The translations under genes and the position numbers were made by a program. The notes under the pieces were generated by a model that was not told where the DNA came from, ran no database searches, and worked only from the letters and a program-made list of their open reading frames with translations. This document shows, piece by piece, positions 14,177 to 22,449 of a stretch of 35,589 bases of DNA (the first letter of the stretch is position 1; every line of letters begins with the position of its first letter). Origin of the DNA: Bacteroidales bacterium (GTDB taxonomy: Bacteria; Bacteroidota; Bacteroidia; Bacteroidales; UBA932); contig JALFNZ010000048.1 of NCBI GenBank assembly GCA_022774085.1, positions 1 through 35,589 of the forward strand. Direction: 5' to 3'.

Positions 14177-15188
14177 AGATATCAAAAAATCTGCCATAAC
14201 AGTCCTTTTAATGCTGTTTTCAATACTTACCGGGACTTCCATATATGGCCAGAACGGTATTTTGTCCGAGCACGAAGCAGCCAGAAATACAGTCTGGCCG
14301 GCAAAGATTCTCAAAAAGGTGGAGTTTCTTGCCGACTCTATCTGTCAGGGCAGGGCAACAGGCACAAGAGGCAATGTCGAAGCCGGATTCTATATCGTAA
14401 AGCAATTTGAAAAAGCAGGTCTGATGCCAATGGAAGGCACATTCGTGAAGCACTTCTTCGCAGGCCGGGGCCTCGTGGGGCACAATATCATGGGCTTTCT
14501 GCCGGCCTCGATAAAGAACCCGTCCGACAAATATGTAATCGTTGGAGCCCATTACGACCACCTCGGCAGCCTGTCGGGGAGTGTTTACCCGGGTGCCGAT
14601 GCCAACGCCTCCGGCACTGCCGCCCTTATCTGCCTTGCGGACATGTTTTCGACCATGAAAACCCTAGGCAAATCCTACGGGAAAAACATCATATTCGTAG
14701 CCTTCGACGCGAAAGAAATGGATATGGCCGGTTCGGAGGCATTATGGAGAATGATCGAAAACAAAGACCTTATCAATCCTCAGACAGGCGCTATCATCAC
14801 TCCGGACAAAATCAGCCTTATGGTCAACATCGACCAGATAGGTACCACTCTAGCACCCATCCACAAGGACAGACCGGACTATATGATAATGCTCGGCACC
14901 CATTCCCTGCCTCGTGACAAACGCACGCTGCTCCAACTCTGCAACAAACTGTATTCCATCAATCTGGACATAGGCCTGGACTACTATTCAAGCGAGAATT
15001 TCACCCGGATTTTCTACCGGCTTTCAGACCAGAAAGTATTCGTTGACAACGGAATACCGGCAGTGATGTTCACCTCCGGCATCACCATGAACACTAACCG
15101 GACCAGAGACACCCCATCCACCATTTCCGGAGAAATCACAAAACGCAGAATCTGGCTGATCTATCATTGGCTGTCAAAAATGATATAA
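14169..15188 (+). CDS. M28-family peptidase homologue, probably catalytically altered
   Basis: A 339-aa exported protein with a signal peptide (residues 1-27) and the M28 zinc-peptidase fold. Metal ligands seen are H128 in GAHYDH, D144 in GADANASG, E183 in DAKEMDMAGS and D222 in NIDQIG; D130 supports the first. The catalytic general base, normally the first Glu of the EE pair, is Lys here (K182). The terminal His ligand, normally in a YHTPxDT motif after GIPxVMFTSG, is not found; the matching region reads TNRTRDTPSTIS. The rest of the fold is well kept, so it is not an obvious pseudogene. It may be an inactive binding protein or use another mechanism. It is followed by the ABC exporter under its own promoter. 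Confidence 0.82.
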   Translation: MTKDIKKSAITVLLMLFSILTGTSIYGQNGILSEHEAARNTVWPAKILKKVEFLADSICQGRATGTRGNVEAGFYIVKQFEKAGLMPMEGTFVKHFFAGRGLVGHNIMGFLPASIKNPSDKYVIVGAHYDHLGSLSGSVYPGADANASGTAALICLADMFSTMKTLGKSYGKNIIFVAFDAKEMDMAGSEALWRMIENKDLINPQTGAIITPDKISLMVNIDQIGTTLAPIHKDRPDYMIMLGTHSLPRDKRTLLQLCNKLYSINLDIGLDYYSSENFTRIFYRLSDQKVFVDNGIPAVMFTSGITMNTNRTRDTPSTISGEITKRRIWLIYHWLSKMI

Positions 15189-15207
15189 ATGAAGGCCAAC
15201 CATACAC

Positions 15208-15236
15208 TTGTATATGCCAAAAATCAGTTATCTTTG
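15208..15236 (+). promoter_or_regulatory. Promoter of the ABC exporter operon
   Basis: TTG at 15208-15210 and TATCTTTG at 15229-15236 are 18 bp apart, 26 bp before the start codon. This separates the operon from the M28-like gene. Confidence 0.7.
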
Positions 15237-15261
15237 CAAGTTGCATATTAATAATATATAG

Positions 15262-17094
15262 ATGAAAGAATTTTGGCAAATACTGGTGAGATTCGTCAAA
15301 CCATACCGGAAATACCTTGGAGGAGCTGTCATCCTCAACCTGTTTTCAGCAATTTTCAACATATTCTCATTCTCCCTGATCATCCCGATCCTGCAGATGC
15401 TCTTCAACATTGACACCACAGTCTATGAGTTCATCCCATGGGATAGCGGTGCATCAGTCAAGGACATGCTCACCAACAACATGTACTACTATGCATCCGT
15501 TCTGATGAGCAAATTCGGAGGTTCACTCACCCTCCTGGTTCTGGGCCTCTTCCTCGGAGTTACCACAGCAATGAAGACAGCCTGCTACTTCGGTTCTTCT
15601 GCCATTATGGTTCCAATCCGCACAGGAGTTGTAAGGGACATAAGAGTGATGGTATATGACAAACTCATGCACCTGCCACTGGGTTATTTCTCGAAACAGA
15701 AAAAAGGAGACATCATCGCCAGAATGAGCGGAGATGTCGGAGAAGTCGAATACTCCATAACCAGTTCCCTGGACATGCTCATAAAGAATCCGATACTGAT
15801 ACTCATATACTTCGCCACCCTTATATTCATCAGTTGGGAACTCACCCTCTTCACCATTGCCGTAGTGCCATTGATGGCATGGGGAATGAGCGCAATCGGA
15901 AAGAGACTCAAAAGACAATCCCTTGAAGCTCAGCAAAAATGGAGCGAGACCATGTCCCAGCTTGAAGAAACGCTTGGCGGACTGCGCATCATAAAGGCCT
16001 TCATAGCAGAAGAAAAGATGGTGAAACGCTTCACAAAGACAGCCGACGAATTCAAGGATTCATCCAGCAGAGTAGCCATAAGACAGGCTTCTGCCCATCC
16101 TGTGAGCGAATTCCTCGGCACCGTGATGATCATGATTGTCCTTTGGTTCGGAGGCACACTCATCCTCAGCGACAATTCCCCGATTGATGCACCGACCTTC
16201 ATCTTCTACATGGTCATCCTCTACAGCGTCCTCGCCCCGCTCAAGGAATTTGCGAGAGCCAGCTACAACATCCCTCGCGGCCTCGCCTCCATGGAACGAA
16301 TTGACAAGATCCTCAATGCGGAAAATAATATCAAACAGGTTGACAACCCGATAAAAATCAACGGTTTCCACGAAGAAATCAGATTCAATGACATATGCTT
16401 CACCTACGAAGACGGCAAGGAAGTCCTCAAAAACATCAGCCTCACCGTCCCTAAAGGTAAGACCATAGCCATAGTAGGACAATCCGGTTCAGGAAAATCC
16501 ACATTGGTGGACCTCATCCCCAGATACCACGATGTCACCTCCGGATCAATCACAATCGATGGCAAGGACATCCGTCAGGTCGGCATCCATGAGCTCAGGA
16601 GCCTCATTGGAAACGTCAATCAGGAAGCCATACTTTTCAACGACACTATTTTCAACAACATAGCCTTCGGCGTGGAAGGGGCAACAATGGAACAGGTTGT
16701 GGAAGCGGCCAAAATCGCCAATGCCCATGATTTCATCATGGAGAAGGAAGAAGGCTATATGACCAATATAGGTGACAGAGGCTCAAAACTCTCCGGTGGG
16801 CAAAGGCAGAGAATCAGCATTGCCAGGGCCATCCTGAAGAACCCTGCGATCCTCATCCTCGACGAGGCCACCTCAGCCCTTGATACAGAGTCTGAAAAGC
16901 TCGTACAGGATGCTCTGGACAGGCTCACCAGCACACGAACCACCATAGCCATCGCCCACCGTCTGTCCACAATCAAGAACGCAGACGAAATATGCGTTCT
17001 TCATGAAGGCAGGATAGTGGAAAGAGGAAAGCATGAAGAACTTCTCGCTCTTGAAGGTTATTACAAGAAACTCAATGACATGCAGGCACTTTAG
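15262..17094 (+). CDS. ABC exporter, MsbA-like (fused permease and ATPase)
   Basis: A 610-aa half-transporter that would work as a homodimer in the inner membrane. Residues about 1-345 hold six membrane segments of the type I exporter fold. The ATPase half has Walker A GQSGSGKST (406-414), signature LSGGQRQR (510-517), Walker B ILILDEATSALD (530-541) and the H-loop IAHRLST. The family includes lipid A flippase MsbA and drug or peptide exporters; sequence alone does not decide the substrate. The next gene, VanZ-like, starts 21 nt downstream, and the order is consistent with an envelope-related operon. No peptidase-C39 or other extra domain is present. Confidence 0.9.
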   Translation: MKEFWQILVRFVKPYRKYLGGAVILNLFSAIFNIFSFSLIIPILQMLFNIDTTVYEFIPWDSGASVKDMLTNNMYYYASVLMSKFGGSLTLLVLGLFLGVTTAMKTACYFGSSAIMVPIRTGVVRDIRVMVYDKLMHLPLGYFSKQKKGDIIARMSGDVGEVEYSITSSLDMLIKNPILILIYFATLIFISWELTLFTIAVVPLMAWGMSAIGKRLKRQSLEAQQKWSETMSQLEETLGGLRIIKAFIAEEKMVKRFTKTADEFKDSSSRVAIRQASAHPVSEFLGTVMIMIVLWFGGTLILSDNSPIDAPTFIFYMVILYSVLAPLKEFARASYNIPRGLASMERIDKILNAENNIKQVDNPIKINGFHEEIRFNDICFTYEDGKEVLKNISLTVPKGKTIAIVGQSGSGKSTLVDLIPRYHDVTSGSITIDGKDIRQVGIHELRSLIGNVNQEAILFNDTIFNNIAFGVEGATMEQVVEAAKIANAHDFIMEKEEGYMTNIGDRGSKLSGGQRQRISIARAILKNPAILILDEATSALDTESEKLVQDALDRLTSTRTTIAIAHRLSTIKNADEICVLHEGRIVERGKHEELLALEGYYKKLNDMQAL

Positions 17095-17115
17095 CCGTGC
17101 CCAAATAGACAGGAA

Positions 17116-17520
17116 ATGCCAAGAAAAGTTAAAATAACAGCTGGAATACTTTTATTCTTATATCTGGCCTCGGTAATTGTGCTGTGCTTCATACAAACCG
17201 AATCGCTGCCACAGATGGAGCCGACCTGGCTCGGAATCCCCACGGACAAGATCGTCCATTTCCTGATGTTCATGCCATACCCGGTCCTCACATGGCTGCT
17301 TTTGCACAAAGAAGGCACTACTCTGGCCAGACAGGTCGGAAAAGGTGCAGTCATACTGCTGACAGGAATGGTAGTGGCTGCCGCAACTGAACTTGTCCAG
17401 GGAATGACCGAGTACAGAAGCAGTGACATTTTGGATTTTGCAGCTGATTGCACCGGAATGTTGACCGGAATCATCATCGCAACAGCCGCATCTTATGCAA
17501 TAAGGAAGAATCGAAGGTAA
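17116..17520 (+). CDS. VanZ-like membrane protein
   Basis: A 134-aa inner-membrane protein with about four hydrophobic segments (residues 6-25, 45-62, 74-95, 110-128). The pattern DKIVHFLMFMPYPVL and a later ATELVQGMTEYRSSDILDFAADCTG (split here by position 90-115) match VanZ, where polar residues within the helices are conserved. VanZ of enterococci gives low-level teicoplanin resistance; in Bacteroidota the role is unknown and probably concerns the cell envelope. Its TAA shares one base with the next ATG (TAATG), so coupling is likely. Confidence 0.8.
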   Translation: MPRKVKITAGILLFLYLASVIVLCFIQTESLPQMEPTWLGIPTDKIVHFLMFMPYPVLTWLLLHKEGTTLARQVGKGAVILLTGMVVAAATELVQGMTEYRSSDILDFAADCTGMLTGIIIATAASYAIRKNRR

Positions 17521-20500
17521 TGAAAACAAGGAAACTCATCATAAGCTATTTTGCAACAGCCCTCTGCCTTTTCCCGACCATTGTCATGGCACAGAGCAAG
17601 ATTGTGAAAGACTTCAAACCGATATGCGACACCCTCACCACTATAATGCATCAGAATACGGGTGTATATAACGAGTTGGTACTCAAGTCAGTAATGAAAA
17701 GAGGCTCTACCTTGGACTTCTATTTCACTGAAAGCCTCGGTGACCTTCCCTGGCGGCACGATGACCCTGATATCTTTAAAAAGATCCTGAAAGACCTCTT
17801 CCCTGAAGAGTACGAAAACTATAAAGTTGGAGAGATATATTCCCGCATGGTCCCGCTGAACCGGCTCGTCACACCGGAACTCGGCTTTGACGGCACAGCC
17901 TCGGATACCAAACTCAGGGTTGAAGACCCCGGAAGGCACGAATCGATTGTGACACAGCTGAGGGAAATCAGATACAAACATGCCCTCGAAGGCAGGACCA
18001 TCGCCCTTTGGCAGAGCCACGGAATGTATTATGCACAAGCCATCGACAGATGGGAATGGCAGCGTCCGTGCCTGTTCAGGACGGTAGAGGATGTTTTTAC
18101 CCAAAGTTTCGTCCTCCCCTATCTGGTGCCGATGCTGGAAAATGCGGGTGCCTATGTGATGTTGCCCCGTGAGAGGGATTTCCGCAGGGAGGAAATCATC
18201 GCCGACAACGACAGTTCGTGGATAGACATGGGCACCTCAGGCGCGGAGTTCGGATATGGAGTCGATTCCCCTTCAAGGACAGCAGGAACATATACGGAAT
18301 GTGGTTCCTGGGCTGACGCCGGAGAGGGTTTCGCCGACATCAAGCCGGTTTATTCCGGAACTGACAATCCATTTACATTCGGAACATCAAGGAAGGCCCC
18401 GGCAATTCCCCATGACAGCAAGCAGGAAGCCAGTCATGCCGTCTGGACCCCGAAAATAGAAGTCCCGGGGGAATATGCCGTCTATATTTCATACACTTCC
18501 CTTCCGGAAAGCACCACCTGTGCCCATTACATCGTAAGGCATGCCGGGGGTGAATCGGAATTTGCCGTTAACCAGAAGATGGGTTCGGGAATGTGGATCT
18601 ATCTGGGGACTTTTCCCTTCGATTGTTCCGGAGAAGGCTGTGTAATCCTCGATGCAAGAGCTCCCGAGGGCTATGCGAAGGAGCCTGGAACAGTTGTTTG
18701 TGCCGATGCCGTGAAATTCGGGGGAGGTATGGGAAATATCGAAAGAGGTGGCAGCGTGTCCGGGATGCCGAGGAATTCCGAGGCGGCAAGATACTGGCTG
18801 CAGTGGTCCGGAGCCGACAGTTCTTTGTTTTATCAGAATGAAGGGACAAATGACTATAAGGATGATTTTATGTCACGAGGCGACTGGTCGGCATGGCTCA
18901 GCGGTGGCTCAAGGATAAATCCAAAAGAGAAAGGAAGGAACATACCAGTGGACCTCACATTCGGCTTCCACTCCGATGCAGGCATTACTCCAAATGACTC
19001 AATCATAGGTACTTTGGCCATCTACACTCTCAAATCAGAAGGTCGCAGCAGCTTTCCGAACAAAGAAAGCAGAATGGCCAGCAGGGAATTCGCGGACATG
19101 GTTCAAAGCCAGCTGGTAAACGACATAAGAGCAATTGCCAATCCACGTTGGACAAGAAGACAGATCTGGGACCGTGGCTACAGGGAGTCCAGAACACCGA
19201 CATCTCCATCCATGCTTCTGGAACTGCTTTCACACCAGAACTTTGCAGATATGAAATACGGTCTGGATCCGGATTTCAGATTCACAGCAAGCAGAGCCAT
19301 ATATAAAGGCATGCTTAAATACCTGAGCAACAGATACGGATGTCCATACGCAGTACAACCCCTGCCGGTTGGCGGAATGGCACTGACCTTCGGAAACGTG
19401 GCAGACGGGAAGATAGAAGTTGAAATCAGCTGGAGGGAAACAATCGACAAAATTGAACCGACAGCAAAAGCAGAAGGATTCATCCTATACACAAGAAAGG
19501 ACCTGGGGGCATTCGACAATGGATGTATCATCAAGGAAATCACCAGACACGGCGACAGGTACAGTACGGTGACGGAAATTGAAGCGGGGCATATATACAG
19601 CTGGAAGATTGAAGCTTACAATAAAGGAGGAAAGAGCTTCCCCTCTGAAATACTTAGCGCGGGAGTGCCGGTATCCTCAACAGACGAGGGCATAGCAAAT
19701 GCCATAAAAGACAATATCCTGATAGTCAACAACTTCAACAGGGTAGGCCCTCCTGCCGTAATCGATTCTCCCGCCTATGCCGGATTTGATCAGGGCACTG
19801 ACAGCGGAGTCGGATATATCAGGGAAATCTCCTATATCGGTGATATGTATCAGTTCAACAGACAATCTGAATACATAAGCAATGACAACCCGGGCTTCGG
19901 AGCATCGTTTTCCTTCCATGCAGGATATGAGGTGGCTGGCAACAGTTTCGACTATCCGTCCATCCATGGGAAAGCAATCCTGAAAAACGGAAAGGCCTTC
20001 CGTTCATGCAGCAGTGAAGCATTTTCAGACAGCAAAATACGTGAGGAAAGCAAATTTGCTGATATCATCTGCGGAAAACAAGTGACGACCGACTTGGGTG
20101 ACGGAAAACAGAAATACAGCATATTCCCTGACAGCTTCCAGGAAGCCTTGACATCATTCACTGAGCAGGGAGGTAATATTATCATAAGCGGAGCATACCT
20201 TGGAACTGATATCTGGAGCAGCATCTATCCTCTGGAGAAAGACAAGGAAGTACAGTCCAGATCAATGACATTTGCAAGGAAAGTGCTAGGCATCAAATGG
20301 ATGGGTGGACATTCAAGCCGCATCGGCAAAATCAGGGCAGCCTCAGATGAACTGCTCCCCAAGGGTACTTCGATGGAGTTTCAGACAGAACTCAATCCTG
20401 TCAGATACTGTGTGGAATCAGTGGATGGCATCGGCCCGGCATCATCAAAAGGCACAGTCCTTTTCAGATATTCAGATTCAGGAATTTCAGCTGCCACAGG

Positions 20501-20630
20501 TTTTCAGGGCAAGAACTACAAAGTGGCGGCATTCGGGTTCCCGATTGAAACTTTGAAAGAGGAAAATGACATCAATATGCTCCTCGGAGCGGCTCTGGAC
20601 TACCTCAGCCGCACAGAGGATAAGAAATAA
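17520..20630 (+). CDS. Exported amidase-like protein with golvesin-like CBM, FnIII and C-terminal domain
   Basis: A 1036-aa secreted protein. The ATG at 17520 is chosen because it gives a signal peptide (residues 1-24, LFPTIVMAQ) and a TAATG junction; an in-frame ATG 24 codons earlier lies in vanZ and would mask the signal. The chain shows an N-terminal segment, then an amidase_3-like zinc fold whose likely ligands are H167 (WQSHGMYY) and H484 (FGFHSDAG), with E568 (LLELLSHQNF) as the likely catalytic Glu. The fold is interrupted by a golvesin/xanthan-lyase-type CBM (about 240-405). An FnIII-like domain (about 612-740) and a C-terminal alpha/beta domain (about 755-1036) follow. I infer a role in cell-wall or glycan processing. 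Databases often label such proteins xanthan lyase, for which I see no support. Confidence 0.72.
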   Translation: MKTRKLIISYFATALCLFPTIVMAQSKIVKDFKPICDTLTTIMHQNTGVYNELVLKSVMKRGSTLDFYFTESLGDLPWRHDDPDIFKKILKDLFPEEYENYKVGEIYSRMVPLNRLVTPELGFDGTASDTKLRVEDPGRHESIVTQLREIRYKHALEGRTIALWQSHGMYYAQAIDRWEWQRPCLFRTVEDVFTQSFVLPYLVPMLENAGAYVMLPRERDFRREEIIADNDSSWIDMGTSGAEFGYGVDSPSRTAGTYTECGSWADAGEGFADIKPVYSGTDNPFTFGTSRKAPAIPHDSKQEASHAVWTPKIEVPGEYAVYISYTSLPESTTCAHYIVRHAGGESEFAVNQKMGSGMWIYLGTFPFDCSGEGCVILDARAPEGYAKEPGTVVCADAVKFGGGMGNIERGGSVSGMPRNSEAARYWLQWSGADSSLFYQNEGTNDYKDDFMSRGDWSAWLSGGSRINPKEKGRNIPVDLTFGFHSDAGITPNDSIIGTLAIYTLKSEGRSSFPNKESRMASREFADMVQSQLVNDIRAIANPRWTRRQIWDRGYRESRTPTSPSMLLELLSHQNFADMKYGLDPDFRFTASRAIYKGMLKYLSNRYGCPYAVQPLPVGGMALTFGNVADGKIEVEISWRETIDKIEPTAKAEGFILYTRKDLGAFDNGCIIKEITRHGDRYSTVTEIEAGHIYSWKIEAYNKGGKSFPSEILSAGVPVSSTDEGIANAIKDNILIVNNFNRVGPPAVIDSPAYAGFDQGTDSGVGYIREISYIGDMYQFNRQSEYISNDNPGFGASFSFHAGYEVAGNSFDYPSIHGKAILKNGKAFRSCSSEAFSDSKIREESKFADIICGKQVTTDLGDGKQKYSIFPDSFQEALTSFTEQGGNIIISGAYLGTDIWSSIYPLEKDKEVQSRSMTFARKVLGIKWMGGHSSRIGKIRAASDELLPKGTSMEFQTELNPVRYCVESVDGIGPASSKGTVLFRYSDSGISAATGFQGKNYKVAAFGFPIETLKEENDINMLLGAALDYLSRTEDKK

Positions 20631-20638
20631 CACTGATT

Positions 20639-21967
20639 ATGACTCCAAGGGAAAAAGAAATCATCGGACTCATCAAGAAAGAGGTGAAACCTGCACTGGG
20701 TTGCACCGAACCGATTGCAGTGGCCCTCGCGGTGGCAAAGGCCATGGAAATTATCGAGAACAAAAGCGTCACGGCTTCCGAAGATTGGAGGATGTGCTCT
20801 GACTTTGACATCCGGGTGGAAGTGAGCGGAAACATCCTCAAGAACGGCATGGGTGTGGGTATCCCAGGTACGGGAATGATTGGTCTGCACATCGCCGCCG
20901 CCCTTGGTGCCGTTTGCGGTAAATCAGCATACGGTCTGGAGGTTCTGCATGACCTGGATGAACGGTCCATCGAAAGGGCAAAGGAACTTGTCGAGAAGAA
21001 AGCAGTGAGTGTGGCCCTTGCGCAGACCGACCATAAGCTTTATATAAAGGCTTATGTATCAGTCACTTCAAACCACTGTGCAAGCGCAATGATCGAGGAT
21101 GACCACGACAATATCGTTGAGACATGCTTCGACAACGCCATCCTGTCTTCAAATCATAGGCAAGAAGAGGGCGAAAAAGGCGAAGACCAGAAGACTACCT
21201 TGGATTATCATTTGACTGTCAAGGAGATATATGACTTTGCAAAGCAGGTGAACTACGAAGACATCAAGTTCATCCTTGATTCCAGAACTCTGAACATGGC
21301 ACTTGCTGAAGAAGGCCTCAAAGGATCGTACGGCCTTCAGGTGGGCAAGACCATTTTGTCTGGCTCGAACAGGGAGGTTTTCGGAAATGATTTCCTGAGC
21401 TATGCCATGTCGCTCACTGCGGCGGCTTCAGATGCGAGGATGGCCGGATGCACTCTGGCGGCTATGAGCAACAGCGGCAGCGGTAACCAGGGAATTACGG
21501 TGACCATGCCGGTCATTGCTTATTCAAGGAAATATGAAATCACTGACGAAGAACTTGCCAGAGCTCTGGTACTGAGCCACTTGGTTGCAATCCACATAAA
21601 AGGGTACCTTGGAAAACTGTCCGCTCTGTGCGGCTGTGTCATTGCCTCAACCGGTTCCTCATGCGGACTGGTATATCTTCGCGGAGGCTCATATGAGCAG
21701 GTTTGTTACTGTATCAAGAATATGATCGGCAATATCACGGGAATGGTCTGCGACGGTGCAAAAGTAGGTTGTGCAATGAAGGTCGCCTCCGGAGTATCAA
21801 GTGCGCTTCAGTCGGCAGTCCTGGCCATGGACGGAACATGTGTATCAGAGCATGACGGCATCATAGAGAAGGACATCGAGAAGACAATCCGCAATCTTGG
21901 GCGCATCGGTTCTGTCGGAATGCAGAATACCGACAATATGATTCTCGACATCATGGTCTGCAAGTAA
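20639..21967 (+). CDS. L-cysteine desulfidase family (UPF0597/CyuA-like)
   Basis: A 442-aa cytoplasmic [4Fe-4S] enzyme of the family that breaks L-cysteine into pyruvate, ammonia and sulfide. The N-terminal GCTEPIAVALAVAKA (C22) holds the conserved CTEP motif. Further conserved cysteines appear in LCGCVIASTGSSCG and VCDGAKVGC near residues 330-385, and SNSGSGNQGI is a family hallmark. Length is normal (about 430-440 aa). It is the fourth gene of the run that starts at 15262, 8 nt after the amidase-like gene. Some databases call these serine dehydratase alpha subunits, from which they differ. An inverted repeat at 21977-22053 probably ends the transcript. Confidence 0.88.
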   Translation: MTPREKEIIGLIKKEVKPALGCTEPIAVALAVAKAMEIIENKSVTASEDWRMCSDFDIRVEVSGNILKNGMGVGIPGTGMIGLHIAAALGAVCGKSAYGLEVLHDLDERSIERAKELVEKKAVSVALAQTDHKLYIKAYVSVTSNHCASAMIEDDHDNIVETCFDNAILSSNHRQEEGEKGEDQKTTLDYHLTVKEIYDFAKQVNYEDIKFILDSRTLNMALAEEGLKGSYGLQVGKTILSGSNREVFGNDFLSYAMSLTAAASDARMAGCTLAAMSNSGSGNQGITVTMPVIAYSRKYEITDEELARALVLSHLVAIHIKGYLGKLSALCGCVIASTGSSCGLVYLRGGSYEQVCYCIKNMIGNITGMVCDGAKVGCAMKVASGVSSALQSAVLAMDGTCVSEHDGIIEKDIEKTIRNLGRIGSVGMQNTDNMILDIMVCK

Positions 21968-21976
21968 AAAATAGAA

Positions 21977-22053
21977 GCTGACTAAAAAGTCTGTAATGCC
22001 TGGAGAAGTCCGGAGGACATAGCCGAGACATATCTAAAGACTTTTTAATCAGC
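21977..22053. terminator. Long inverted repeat, possible two-way terminator or small mobile remnant
   Basis: Arms of 16 bp (21977-21992 and 22038-22053) match with a single mismatch and enclose 45 nt. Each arm contains an A5 or T5 run. The inner part has a GTCC-GGA-GGAC mini-hairpin. It sits between the convergent cysteine desulfidase and ferredoxin genes, where a shared terminator is expected. The loop is long for a simple terminator. Confidence 0.5.
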
Positions 22054-22112
22054 GCCTTGAAATTTTGCAATGACCTGTAAGGCCAAATTATGCGAAAGTT
22101 TCCAGATGAGGA

Positions 22113-22280
22113 TTACTCAGCAACGATAGCACCCATCGGGCAAGCATCTGCACAAGTACCACAATCAACACAAACGTTAGGGTCAATAGTGTAGATATCA
22201 CCCTCTGAAATTGCACCTGAAGGGCACTCACCCATGCAAGTACCGCAAGCTACGCAGCTGTCTGTAATTTTGTAAGCCAT
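22113..22280 (-). CDS. 2[4Fe-4S] ferredoxin, 55 aa
   Basis: A short gene with two perfect ferredoxin motifs, CVACGTCMGECP at residues 9-20 and CVDCGTCADACP at 37-48, spaced as in clostridial-type ferredoxins. Length (55 aa) is classic for this family. It begins MAYKITDSCV and ends GAIVAE. It serves as a low-potential electron carrier in the cytoplasm, for instance with pyruvate:ferredoxin oxidoreductase or hydrogenase, neither of which is in the window. The gene is alone, convergent with the cysteine desulfidase gene, and has its own promoter. The 11-bp sequence GTAAGGCCAAA occurs on both sides of it (22077-22087 and 22320-22330). Confidence 0.95.
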   Translation of the reverse strand: MAYKITDSCVACGTCMGECPSGAISEGDIYTIDPNVCVDCGTCADACPMGAIVAE

Positions 22281-22337
22281 AATTCTATTATTTTAATTGT
22301 TAGTTTCTGTCCATCGGCCGTAAGGCCAAAACTTTTG

Positions 22338-22367
22338 CAAATTTAGATAATTATTCGAATATTCAAA
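22338..22367 (-). promoter_or_regulatory. Ferredoxin promoter with palindromic spacer
   Basis: On the minus strand TTTG (complement of 22364-22367) and TAAATTTG (complement of 22338-22345) are 18 bp apart. The spacer holds a perfect 10-bp palindrome TATTCGAATA (22352-22361), a possible operator. Confidence 0.65.
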
Positions 22368-22389
22368 GTACACAATACCCAATTTGTAG

Positions 22390-22397
22390 TATCTTTG
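22390..22397 (+). promoter_or_regulatory. -7 box of the DUF1573/metal transporter operon
   Basis: TATCTTTG matches the consensus and lies 52 bp before the DUF1573 start. No clear -33 TTTG is present. The ferredoxin promoter is directly upstream on the other strand. Confidence 0.5.
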
Positions 22398-22449
22398 CAA
22401 TCAAGTCGTGGGGCTTATAGTATTATCCCTACCTTGAAAACAGTGAAAA

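Noticed and set aside
15684..15936. Several antisense frames within the ABC exporter gene
   Set aside because: They have no domain, no start signals and lie opposite conserved transporter motifs.
20305..20556. Plus-strand frame of 83 codons inside the amidase-like gene
   Set aside because: It is an out-of-frame shadow within a continuous long protein.
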